Source of the DNA: a virus
IMG/VR virus record: IMGVR_UViG_3300036852_000211
Span: 1 to 43,792 of that record
Length of the DNA stretch: 43,792 nt
Reading direction: 5' to 3' (one strand)
Shown here: in pieces, positions 38,149-43,792 of the stretch
Numbering within the stretch: the stretch's first letter is position 1
Layout of the letters: every line of letters begins with the position of its first letter
Position numbers and translations under genes: made by a program
Notes under the pieces: model-generated
Seen by the model: only the letters and a program-made list of their open reading frames with translations
The model's database searches: none
What the model was told of the DNA's origin: nothing

Positions 38149-38992
38149 GGCCCTTGAAAACACCCCGCGTCATCTGCGAGCAGATCCACGCTACAGCGAA
38201 GACAAACGGATCAGGGATCAGGCGTGGGATGATTGGCGCGCAAGCCATCCGGAAGCTGCTGAGGCTTTTCCGATCGAGATGCAACAAGTCATTGATGAGG
38301 GATATGCCGCCAGACTCGCAGCAGGAGACACACGCGCCGCCTCGCTCTTTGCCCGCCTTGTCGCCTTCCGCATGAATTCCCAAGGCCGGACTGACAAGCC
38401 AGGATGGCTGAAGAAGGGTGGCGGCAACAATGTGGATGGGTACTCCGTAGATGCCATCGTGCTCAACGCCAACCCAAACGACCTATTCAATGTGATTGAT
38501 CTCGTGCGTGCTGCTGAGGCGCCTAGTGCGAGTCCGCAATGGAATGGCCCACTGCCGCGCCGCACCATCGATGTATGGGATGCGCCGCGCCAGCTGTCAA
38601 CGGCGGACCTGACGTACTTGAAGCCCGTCGGCCCAGGTCCGCCGCCGCCACCTCCACCGCCGCCATTGAAATCACGCGCCCAATTCGCAACCGAGTTCAG
38701 CACCGTGAATGCTTTCTATGGCAACCAAGCTGGGCTCCAACGGGTTGGAGGGATGGTCAGCGGCGTCGATGCCTCGGTCTTCGCCATTTTGCGCAAGAAA
38801 GCAGATGGCGAATCAATCGATGATCTGGCTGTGCGCAATGCCTGCCGCGCTGTACTCCAGCTCCAGTGTGATGTGCAATCGATGATTCAGTGGGGGTATG
38901 ACCTCATGGCGGGGAACACCGATGCACAAGTCATCAAGGCCATCCGCCAGAGTGACGAATGGAAAGCCAAGCATCCGGGAGAAACGCCATGA
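38135..38992 (+). CDS. Hypothetical protein with polyproline linker (late/lysis module)
   Basis: 285 residues, AGGAG nine bases upstream of the ATG. The N-terminal domain (about 1-160) contains KPGWLKKGGGNNVDGYSVDA and NDLFNVIDLVRAAEAPSASP, a pattern I have seen in phage proteins near endolysins. A run of nine or so Pro residues (about 169-180) joins it to a helical C-terminal domain (QLQCDVQSMIQWGYDLMAGN). It may be a second cell-wall-related or virion protein. The enzyme class is not evident. Confidence 0.65.
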   Translation: MLSIEALENTPRHLRADPRYSEDKRIRDQAWDDWRASHPEAAEAFPIEMQQVIDEGYAARLAAGDTRAASLFARLVAFRMNSQGRTDKPGWLKKGGGNNVDGYSVDAIVLNANPNDLFNVIDLVRAAEAPSASPQWNGPLPRRTIDVWDAPRQLSTADLTYLKPVGPGPPPPPPPPPLKSRAQFATEFSTVNAFYGNQAGLQRVGGMVSGVDASVFAILRKKADGESIDDLAVRNACRAVLQLQCDVQSMIQWGYDLMAGNTDAQVIKAIRQSDEWKAKHPGETP

Positions 38993-39255
38993 ATGCTCTG
39001 TGGATGTGGATTCGGAGCAATACCCAAGGGATCACCGAAGCGGCACGGCAAGTGCTCTATATGCTCCTGGGCTTCGAGGTATTGCGGAACATGAAAGGCG
39101 AGCCCTGGACGGATGCACAGACGGGCCTTGTCTTGGCGGCTCTCTCAGGCATCCTCGCGCTCATCGCCGCGAAGACGAACGTTTCTGCACCAAAAGTGGA
39201 GGAGCGGATCAAAGAGGCGCACGCGAAAGGTGTCGTTGTAGGTTCGAACCAATAG
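38989..39255 (+). CDS. Small membrane protein, second holin candidate
   Basis: 88 residues from an ATGA overlap. Two moderately hydrophobic regions (AARQVLYMLLGFEVLR and GLVLAALSGILALIAAK) with a charged C-terminus (EERIKEAHAKG) suggest a holin-like protein or a membrane anchor. It overlaps the previous gene in the same late transcript. Confidence 0.6.
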   Translation: MNALWMWIRSNTQGITEAARQVLYMLLGFEVLRNMKGEPWTDAQTGLVLAALSGILALIAAKTNVSAPKVEERIKEAHAKGVVVGSNQ

Positions 39256-39264
39256 TGAGACAAC

Positions 39265-39459
39265 ATGGCTGGCCGCTTCTACGTCATCCCTGCATCGGCC
39301 TTGCCGAAGGCATCGTATCCTGTGAGAGAAGAGGCCGAGGCCGCCGCACGCGACGAGGCCCAACGACACAAACGCCGCCGTGTGGCTGTCGTCCACTTGC
39401 AATCAATCCACATGGCCGCGGCAGCAATCCTCACAGGAAAGCGCGTGGATGTGCCCTGA
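39265..39459 (+). CDS. Small basic hypothetical protein, last gene of the late operon
   Basis: 64 residues, MAGRFYVIPASALPKASYPV at the start, then a helical basic segment (EAEAAARDEAQRHKRRRVAV). No family is recognised. It is the last plus-strand gene before a large inverted repeat and the oppositely transcribed sulfatase. Confidence 0.6.
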   Translation: MAGRFYVIPASALPKASYPVREEAEAAARDEAQRHKRRRVAVVHLQSIHMAAAAILTGKRVDVP

Positions 39460-39461
39460 AT

Positions 39462-39542
39462 CTGACCACGGGGGACCTGTCGCTGGGACTCTTCGCATGC
39501 TCTCCCCGAGACGAAGAGGGATGGGCCGACCCCCGTGGTCAG
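39462..39542. terminator. 13-bp inverted repeat between convergent genes, candidate bidirectional terminator
   Basis: CTGACCACGGGGG (39462-39474) is the exact reverse complement of CCCCCGTGGTCAG (39530-39542). Inside the 55-base loop, CTCTTCG (39490-39496) pairs with CGAAGAG, so the whole segment folds into a branched hairpin. It lies between the last late gene and the 3' end of the sulfatase, the right place for a bidirectional terminator. The absence of a T run also allows a recombination or mobile-element scar. Confidence 0.6.
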
Positions 39543-39578
39543 TTAGTTCTGAGTATCGTTCAGCGGAGTCGATGACTG

Positions 39579-40988
39579 TTATGGTCGCACTTGCCCTAAG
39601 AGCGCTCGCAGATAAGTCACACGAGCCGCGACGCTCGGATCAGTCGCTCGATTTTGCATCTGATCCGGGTCGGTCGAGAGATCGTAGTACTCACGCTCTC
39701 CAGTCAGCAAATACTCTGCATACATCTCGGCGATCGTGTACACCGCTTGCATGCGTGAGCCCGGAGGCGCCGCGCCAAGGATTTCGACGTACGCACCTTC
39801 GCGCCATGGCGCAGACGGGTCTGCGAGTAGCGGGAACAGATCCATGCCTTTTGTTGGAAACGGAGGCGGCACGCCCGCATACGAAAGGATGGTACGCGGC
39901 AGATCCAGAGAGGAGACCACATGTGTGCTGTCCACACGAGACGTGATGCCCGGTGCTCGAATTAGGAGGGGCACACCGACACAATCGAGGTAGACGCAAT
40001 TCTTCAGGTGCCCGTTCGACCATCGGCGCTGATAGTAGTTCATGCCGTTGTCGCTGGTGAACATGATCAGTGCGCCGTCAAGGCGCCCCGTATCACTGAG
40101 AGCCTGCAGCACGCGCTGAATCCCGCGATCGACGGATAACAGTGTTTCATGCTGCCGGCGCCGCAAGGCATCGCGTTGAGCGATTTGGGACGGCGTCCAG
40201 AACGGAAACGCTTGCATATAGGCGGGCTTGTCACTGAGATCCTGTTCGCCCCACGATGGCGGCCGAAAGTTCGGGAGGCTTGAAAAGGTTCCCGCATCGC
40301 GAGCAGCGGCCGTCGCCGGTGCGTGGGGCGCGAAGGGTGCCACATAGAGAAACAAGTCATTTATCGAGGAGCGGATCGCCGTATCCGCTTCGCCAAACAC
40401 GTAGTCCGTGGAATAGACCGGTGGCATGATTTCCAATCGGTCCTCAGTCACGACCACATAGCCAGGGTTGTACGCCTGTTGCGTCTTGAAGACGCGCCAG
40501 CGATCCCAGCCCAAGGGGACATATGGCCATGGAGTCAGCTTCTCGTACTGGTTCAGGTATTTGCCGAGGAGTGCCGTATCCCATCCGGCATCATCCAGCG
40601 CGGTCGCGAGTGTTCGCGAGTCATCGAATACGGTCGCAGCACGATCAGACAAGTTGACAACGCCATGTTGAGACGGTGCCAGCCCGGTAAAAAAGGACGC
40701 TCGAGACGGCGCGCAAATTGGGTGGATGACGTGTGTCCGGGTAAATTGCACGGTGCCCGCCCCAATGGAGTTCATGGCGACCAGCAGTTCTGGGGACATA
40801 TCATCGGTCATGACGACCACCACGGTCTTGGCGTCGGGAGGAGCCTGCATGGTGACGACATTCGGCGTGGACGATGAGGCCACACTGGCGCCCGTCGGCT
40901 GAGACGGGCTGAGCGTGCAGGCCAAGAGGAGAAGCGCGATGCCGGGGATCAGTTTCATGCGAGTGAGCGTAGACTGGATGGTAGCCAT
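39579..40988 (-). CDS. Lipoprotein sulfatase (S1 family, N-acetylglucosamine-6-sulfatase-like)
   Basis: 469 residues when started at the ATG at 40988, which has AGGAG ten bases upstream; the ATG at 40958 lacks one, and the longest frame starts at 41075. A signal peptide with lipobox LLAC puts the lipidated Cys at residue 24, followed by Thr, so outer-membrane lipoprotein is likely. The sulfatase core is intact: metal ligands in VVMTDDM (D62, D63), CAPSR at 92-96 (Cys to formylglycine, then ASFFTG), GKYLNQY at 142, H222 in FAPHAP, SDNG at 312-315 and K329. It should remove sulfate from sulfated sugars at the cell surface, once activated by a host maturation enzyme. It reads opposite to the late genes. 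Confidence 0.93.
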   Translation of the reverse strand: MATIQSTLTRMKLIPGIALLLLACTLSPSQPTGASVASSSTPNVVTMQAPPDAKTVVVVMTDDMSPELLVAMNSIGAGTVQFTRTHVIHPICAPSRASFFTGLAPSQHGVVNLSDRAATVFDDSRTLATALDDAGWDTALLGKYLNQYEKLTPWPYVPLGWDRWRVFKTQQAYNPGYVVVTEDRLEIMPPVYSTDYVFGEADTAIRSSINDLFLYVAPFAPHAPATAAARDAGTFSSLPNFRPPSWGEQDLSDKPAYMQAFPFWTPSQIAQRDALRRRQHETLLSVDRGIQRVLQALSDTGRLDGALIMFTSDNGMNYYQRRWSNGHLKNCVYLDCVGVPLLIRAPGITSRVDSTHVVSSLDLPRTILSYAGVPPPFPTKGMDLFPLLADPSAPWREGAYVEILGAAPPGSRMQAVYTIAEMYAEYLLTGEREYYDLSTDPDQMQNRATDPSVAARVTYLRALLGQVRP

Positions 40989-41061
40989 GTGGTCGCAGCT
41001 CCTATCTGCGGTAGCGTGGTCAGGGACGTGCGCCGCATCCATCGCGGCGCGCGTTCCGTTT

Positions 41062-41091
41062 ACGCTAGCACACATTTCTTGCGCCTGACAA
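41062..41091 (-). promoter_or_regulatory. Possible sulfatase promoter
   Basis: On the minus strand, TTGTCA (41091-41086) and TAGCGT (41067-41062) are separated by 18 bases and lie about 75 bases before the start codon. The -35 box is good and the -10 box weak. The wider gap 40989-41315 has no gene. It also holds small inverted repeats GCCTAA/TTAGGC (41132-41158) and CTTGAC/GTCAAG (41192-41212) of unknown role. Confidence 0.4.
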
Positions 41092-41315
41092 TTGTGAGGA
41101 TGGCACGGTCGATGACTGCGCTCGACGTTCCGCCTAACCTCAGACAGCCGAATTAGGCAAGTATGTTATTACCCTTTTTAGTGTGCCAGTCCTTGACCAC
41201 TACCTCGTCAAGACTGCCGTCTGCCTGTCCTAAAACAGCACAATAATACTCGTCCGCGACGCGCGCTACGTGGTGGACATGTCTGGATTGAGCTTTGCAA
41301 CCTCATCAGTTATGG

Positions 41316-41891
41316 CTACCCGTGTCGTCGCCCGTCTCGTCGCGTTGCTGCCCGCCGTTGTAGCTCAGCTTTCAGAGAGTCAACAAGTCCTTGTCGTAGG
41401 TCTGGCGGTAAGATTCCTTCACGGAGCATCACCGCGATCCCATAGAGCCATTCGCGATCCGGTGCCTGCAAGCCGCGCCACAGTTCGTGCAAATTCCGGG
41501 TCAGGCCAGCGGCGGGCTCCTCGTCCGCGAAAAACGCGACGAAAGCGCACAAAGCGCGGGTCACGCTGAGCGGCCAGCGATGTAATGCCCGATAGAGCGC
41601 AGCCTCGTCAGCATTGAGTTGTTTGATGCTGCTGTCCGGAGGCACGACGAGATTGGCGACGGGGACACCTGACAGCTCTGAGATCGCCTCAAGCATAGGC
41701 AAGGTCACATGCCGCTCACCCTTGACGTAGGGGGTGACCCCTGATGGCCTAAAGCCCATTCGTTCGGCCAAGGCTTTCCTAAATCCTCTGCGCTCGGCAA
41801 GTTCCCGCAAGCTGTCGCTGACGCGTTCCGAGAGGGTTTGATTATGCACCACGATCAGGGGGTTTGTGGAATAAACTACGCGGTTCGTCAA
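41316..41891 (-). CDS. Prophage repressor, XRE-type helix-turn-helix
   Basis: Up to 191 residues from a TTG at 41891; GTG codons at 41852 and 41849 are alternative starts, and none has a good ribosome site. The DNA-binding domain is ELAERRGFRKALAERMGFRP with VTPYVKGERHVTLPMLEAIS. The C-terminal 90 residues are helical and lack the Ser-Lys dyad of LexA-like S24 repressors, so SOS self-cleavage is not expected. It faces the cro-like gene across the operator region. It is expected to hold the early promoter off and to keep the lysogenic state. Confidence 0.85.
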   Translation of the reverse strand: MTNRVVYSTNPLIVVHNQTLSERVSDSLRELAERRGFRKALAERMGFRPSGVTPYVKGERHVTLPMLEAISELSGVPVANLVVPPDSSIKQLNADEAALYRALHRWPLSVTRALCAFVAFFADEEPAAGLTRNLHELWRGLQAPDREWLYGIAVMLREGILPPDLRQGLVDSLKAELQRRAATRRDGRRHG

Positions 41892-41915
41892 CTTGCTTCA
41901 CTGTCAGATAAATAG

Positions 41916-41928
41916 ATGTTGACAACAT
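41916..41928. promoter_or_regulatory. Operator palindrome between repressor and cro
   Basis: ATGTTGACAACAT is a 13-bp palindrome with a single central base. It covers the -35 box of the rightward promoter. Its position makes it the probable binding site of the repressor and/or Cro-like protein. A 9-base core, GTTGACAAC, also occurs by chance-like placement inside the sulfatase gene. Confidence 0.7.
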
Positions 41929-41947
41929 TCATAACCCGTATTAGGCT
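41919..41947 (+). promoter_or_regulatory. Rightward early promoter (PR-like)
   Basis: TTGACA (41919-41924), 17-base spacer, TAGGCT (41942-41947). The -35 box is perfect, the -10 box is weak. The start codon of the cro-like gene is only ten bases after the -10 box, so transcripts would be nearly leaderless, and no Shine-Dalgarno sequence is present. It drives the early operon across the circle junction. Confidence 0.65.
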
Positions 41948-41956
41948 TCACAAATC

Positions 41957-42220
41957 ATGAAACAGAAGGCGAAAAAGCCCACCTATCGTTCCCTCCATGA
42001 ATGGCTCGACCGGACTGGAACGAAGCAGCAAACGCTTGCACGTCGTGCGGGGGTGACAGACTCGGCCCTGTCCATGTTGCTTCGTGGTTCCAGGCGATGT
42101 TCGGTTGTAGTTGCCCTGAGATTGGAAGAGATCACGGGCGTGCCTGTGAAAAACTTGGTGGCGTGGCCACGAGTTCACTCAGAGCGAATTGAGGCGAAAC
42201 AGCAGGCGAAAGTGGCGTAA
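41957..42220 (+). CDS. cro: Cro-like helix-turn-helix regulator
   Basis: 87 residues. A classic HTH (TKQQTLARRAGVTDSALSML, then LRGSRRCSVVVALRLEEITG) is followed by GVPVKNLVAWP. That same tail motif is in the opposing repressor (GVPVANLVVP), so the two proteins share an ancestor and probably compete for the same operator. No C-terminal regulatory domain is present. It is the first gene of the early operon, as in lambda-like switches. Confidence 0.82.
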   Translation: MKQKAKKPTYRSLHEWLDRTGTKQQTLARRAGVTDSALSMLLRGSRRCSVVVALRLEEITGVPVKNLVAWPRVHSERIEAKQQAKVA

Positions 42221-42242
42221 CGTGCGATCCGTAGATACGCCA

Positions 42243-42584
42243 ATGATTCCGGGCCTTCTGATATGTCGTGCGGCGACTGAGTCTAGTAATAGATATCGGG
42301 TTGACTTTGCGCCTAGTGAACGCGTGTTTCCGGAACCGGAGGCTCGTCGAAGGAATGGTGGACCGAAACCGCTGACGAGTGCCGAGAGAGTAGCACAGTT
42401 CTGGTCGAAGGTTCAACGGCCTTCTCGGCATCGTGGTTCTTGTCGTCCCCCCCATGCGCTTCATATCAACACCGCTCTGACACTGCCAAGAGGCGCAATC
42501 GCGTCGTATGCCCGACAGCACGGCCTGTCGCCCATCACCCTCCGGCGCGGCGCCGTCGTGCGCGAACACCGAAAGGCAGCCTAG
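42243..42584 (+). CDS. Hypothetical early protein with HTH-like C-terminus
   Basis: 113 residues from the ATG at 42243; a GTG at 42222 is also possible, and neither has a strong ribosome site. The middle has AERVAQFWSKVQRPSRHRG, which recalls the start of HNH_3 nucleases, but no HNH core follows. The last 35 residues (ASYARQHGLSPITLRRGAVV) look like a helix-turn-helix. It may be a reduced or rebuilt nuclease-derived regulator. Confidence 0.55.
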   Translation: MIPGLLICRAATESSNRYRVDFAPSERVFPEPEARRRNGGPKPLTSAERVAQFWSKVQRPSRHRGSCRPPHALHINTALTLPRGAIASYARQHGLSPITLRRGAVVREHRKAA

Positions 42585-42586
42585 TC

Positions 42587-42841
42587 ATGCCCGAATCTCA
42601 GACCATGTTGGCGCGTGCGCTCGCGAAAGCGCCCGCAAGACGAACGCTACATGCCACCGACGAAGAAATTGAACTGGCGCTGGCATGGCTTCAGGACCGT
42701 GTGACGCTAACGCAAGTTGTATTCGCACTATACGGTGCTGGCGAAGTTGTAAAGAGATCGTACGGCGGTAACGCGCTCTATCGCGTCGCCGTCTCTCTAC
42801 GCGAAGCTCACCGACAAGGGAAGTTGAAGGTGGTGGCCTAG
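42587..42841 (+). CDS. Small helical early protein
   Basis: 84 residues, MPESQTMLARALAKAPARRT at the start. A helical middle (DEEIELALAWLQDRVTLTQV) and a basic end (YRVAVSLREAHRQGKLKVV) could be a DNA-binding HTH-like unit. The start context GCCTAGTCATG recurs before the next start, suggesting that short segments around these starts were copied. No family is recognised. Confidence 0.6.
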   Translation: MPESQTMLARALAKAPARRTLHATDEEIELALAWLQDRVTLTQVVFALYGAGEVVKRSYGGNALYRVAVSLREAHRQGKLKVVA

Positions 42842-43044
42842 TCATGCGCGATCCCCATCAACCGATCCAGCTCCTTGATTGCCCATCGAAGACACCCTTG
42901 CAGGATTTCGACGCGGCGTGCCGCGTCCGCGAGCTGGATCGCGAGCTGCTGGTTCTCCATGCGCAACGACTGCTCGGCGTCTGTGATCTGACGCTGGACA
43001 CTGTTGCGCGGATCGCGCTGTTGGTCGAAAGGCTCTGAGGCCAT
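42838..43044 (-). CDS. Possible coiled-coil protein, minus-strand option of an antisense pair
   Basis: 68 residues with a convincing heptad helix (RMENQQLAIQLADAARRVE, then WAIKELDRLMG). The start has AAGGG very close to the ATG, and the frame opposes the early operon. Composition (Glu, Gln, Arg, Ala) favours coding, gene direction does not. Confidence 0.4.
   Translation of the reverse strand: MASEPFDQQRDPRNSVQRQITDAEQSLRMENQQLAIQLADAARRVEILQGCLRWAIKELDRLMGIAHD
42844..43038 (+). CDS. Possible small protein, plus-strand option of an antisense pair
   Basis: 64 residues, MRDPHQPIQLLDCPSKTPLQ at the start, in the direction of the operon with the repeated start context GCCTAGTCATG. Leu- and Val-rich with several Cys. 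The opposite strand is open over the same stretch and its product looks more protein-like, so only one of the two is probably real. Confidence 0.4.
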   Translation: MRDPHQPIQLLDCPSKTPLQDFDAACRVRELDRELLVLHAQRLLGVCDLTLDTVARIALLVERL

Positions 43045-43426
43045 GGCCCTTACTAGAGCATTCGGCGCTATCCCGGCGGAAGTGAATCCTCTCCACCGAA
43101 GATCGGGCGAAGGGGTGAACTCAGTTTGCCTCCTCAGGCTGTTTCGGGCCGCGATAGCGAAGGCCGGGATCTCCCAAATCTATTTGGCGAGTGCGATGGG
43201 CATCGGGGAATCGCTCCTGTCGGCGCAACTGTCCGATCACGAGGAGAAGCATCTGAGTCTGCGCCGGTTGAGCCGTGTACCGGATGTGGGGTTGTGGAAA
43301 GAGTTCGCGTTGCTGCTGCTGGAGGATCTGGGCTTTACGGTGATCGTGCTCGACCAGGATCAAGCCAGTGCATTCCACCAATTGCAGGCGGCGAGTGCGA
43401 AGTTCACACAGGAGATGATTCGGTGA
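43043..43426 (+). CDS. Phage regulatory-type protein with HTH-like region
   Basis: 127 residues from the ATG at 43043 (a GTG at 43114 is possible). The segment LLRLFRAAIAKAGISQIYLA followed by SAMGIGESLLSAQLSDHEEK resembles a helix-turn-helix of the CII/XRE type, and the C-terminal part is a helical/beta dimer-like region (LWKEFALLLLEDLGFTVIVL). It may regulate early or lysogenic genes. GTGA-coupled to the next gene. Confidence 0.6.
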   Translation: MALTRAFGAIPAEVNPLHRRSGEGVNSVCLLRLFRAAIAKAGISQIYLASAMGIGESLLSAQLSDHEEKHLSLRRLSRVPDVGLWKEFALLLLEDLGFTVIVLDQDQASAFHQLQAASAKFTQEMIR

Positions 43427-43545
43427 AAGACGACATCCCTGCGTTTTTTTACATTGTTGCGGGTGGTGTAGTTGGAGCGCTGCTAACGATTGCTAACAAT
43501 CTGCGCCTCATCGCAAAGGCGATTGAAGCTCTTGCAGGCAAGTAG
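43423..43545 (+). CDS. 40-residue membrane peptide
   Basis: Starts at a GTG overlapping the previous stop, with AGGAG nine bases upstream. Hydrophobic core FFYIVAGGVVGALLTIANNL then a basic-amphipathic end (LRLIAKAIEALAGK). It should be a single-span membrane peptide. Possible roles are superinfection exclusion or a small holin-like toxin, without direct evidence. Confidence 0.6.
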   Translation: MKDDIPAFFYIVAGGVVGALLTIANNLRLIAKAIEALAGK

Positions 43546-43546
43546 A

Positions 43547-43729
43547 ATGGCCGCCCTCGCACTCTCTTATCTCCTCGCGCGCTGCCGACAGGTCGGTCAT
43601 TGCTGGGTCAATGGGCATCGGCCGGTGACGCGGAAGGCCATGGGCCGCGTGTACGAGTTGGCCTGCCGTGAATGTCGGATGGTCTTCTGGCAACGCGGGC
43701 AGTTGCGGCGGAAGGCGGGAGAGCGATGA
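43547..43729 (+). CDS. Small basic Cys-containing protein at the circle junction
   Basis: 60 residues from the ATG just after the previous stop, no clear ribosome site. It has CRQVGHCWVNGHR and CRECRMVFWQRG, giving a Cys/His set that could bind zinc. The stop overlaps the ATG of the next gene, which continues at base 61 of the window. Its 3' end is duplicated at 1-64. Confidence 0.65.
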   Translation: MAALALSYLLARCRQVGHCWVNGHRPVTRKAMGRVYELACRECRMVFWQRGQLRRKAGER

Positions 43730-43792
43730 AGGCCCCGAGCATCGTCCTCGTCGGTGTTGCGCTTGTTTTCCTGGGCATGCTGGCGAGTTGGG
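43666..43792. repeat. Terminal direct repeat, right copy (circular-contig overlap)
   Basis: Exact copy of bases 1-127. When the two copies are merged, the gene starting at 43547 ends normally and the gene starting at 43726 (equivalent to base 61) continues intact at the left end. The non-redundant genome is therefore 43,665 bp. Confidence 0.93.
43726..43792 (+). CDS. 5' end of the small membrane protein encoded at 61-291 (partial at contig edge)
   Basis: The frame starting at the ATG of the ATGA overlap is identical to bases 61-127 and is cut by the end of the window. It is the same gene as the one at 61-291 on the circular molecule. Confidence 0.85.
   Translation, partial: MKAPSIVLVGVALVFLGMLASW

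Noticed and set aside
40652-40660. GTTGACAAC inside the sulfatase gene as an extra repressor operator
   Set aside because: It matches only the 9-base core, lies deep in a coding region and codes for conserved residues (NLSD), so chance is sufficient.
41270-41569. Plus-strand open frame (99 codons) opposite the repressor C-terminus
   Set aside because: Arg/Ser/Pro-rich shadow, no ribosome site, and it overlaps a well-supported XRE regulator.
1-43792. CRISPR array, insertion sequence or retron
   Set aside because: No regularly spaced repeats, transposase or reverse-transcriptase motifs were seen on either strand.

Overview
The window is a complete circular genome of a tailed, short-tailed (podovirus-like) temperate bacteriophage, assembled as a linear contig. 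The first 127 bases are repeated exactly at the end (1-127 = 43666-43792), so the unique circle is 43,665 bp, and the gene crossing the junction is split between the two ends. The sequence is GC-rich and almost fully coding, with long chains of ATGA, GTGA and TAATG stop/start overlaps. The host is not identifiable from sequence alone. Sec signal peptides ending in Ala-Gln, twin-arginine leaders and a lipobox lipoprotein point to a Gram-negative bacterium, perhaps a soil or sediment lineage; this is inference.

Layout. (1) Lysogeny switch, 41.3-42.2 kb: an XRE-type repressor on the minus strand faces a Cro-like gene on the plus strand across a 65-bp region holding a 13-bp palindrome and a TTGACA promoter. 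(2) Early operon, 42.0 kb through the circle junction to about 11.7 kb: some 40 short, translationally coupled plus-strand genes. Recognisable members are an OB/SSB-like protein with a DDDIPF motif, three HNH nucleases, a DnaQ-like exonuclease, a possible NinB-like protein, an MT-A70 adenine methyltransferase, a replication-protein C-terminal domain, a VRR-NUC-like nuclease and many small Cys-rich proteins. There is no DNA polymerase, helicase or integrase, so replication must rely on the host. A near-consensus promoter with a 9-bp inverted-repeat operator starts a second early sub-operon at 8.45 kb. (3) 11.9-13.5 kb: a small-terminase-like HTH protein, a dif-like site that could be an XerCD-type attP, and two small genes. 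(4) 13.5-18.8 kb: six consecutive genes whose products carry export signals (two Tat-like, four Sec-like), three of them large beta-rich proteins. (5) Packaging and head, 18.8-28.3 kb: decoration/fibre protein, large terminase split into separate ATPase and nuclease genes, P22-like portal, scaffold, HK97-fold-type coat and a decoration protein. A strongly structured RNA with a terminator lies just before the scaffold gene. (6) Tail and ejection proteins, 28.3-36.9 kb. (7) Lysis, 36.9-39.5 kb: small membrane proteins, a possible spanin and a T4-type lysozyme. (8) A minus-strand lipoprotein sulfatase, 39.6-41.0 kb, between the lysis genes and the repressor, placed like a lysogenic-conversion gene.

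Most notable: the export-signal block, the phage-borne lipoprotein sulfatase, the split terminase, the integrase-less temperate layout with a dif-like site, and the structured leader before the capsid genes. Functions were assigned by eye from motifs and gene order; no database search was run.
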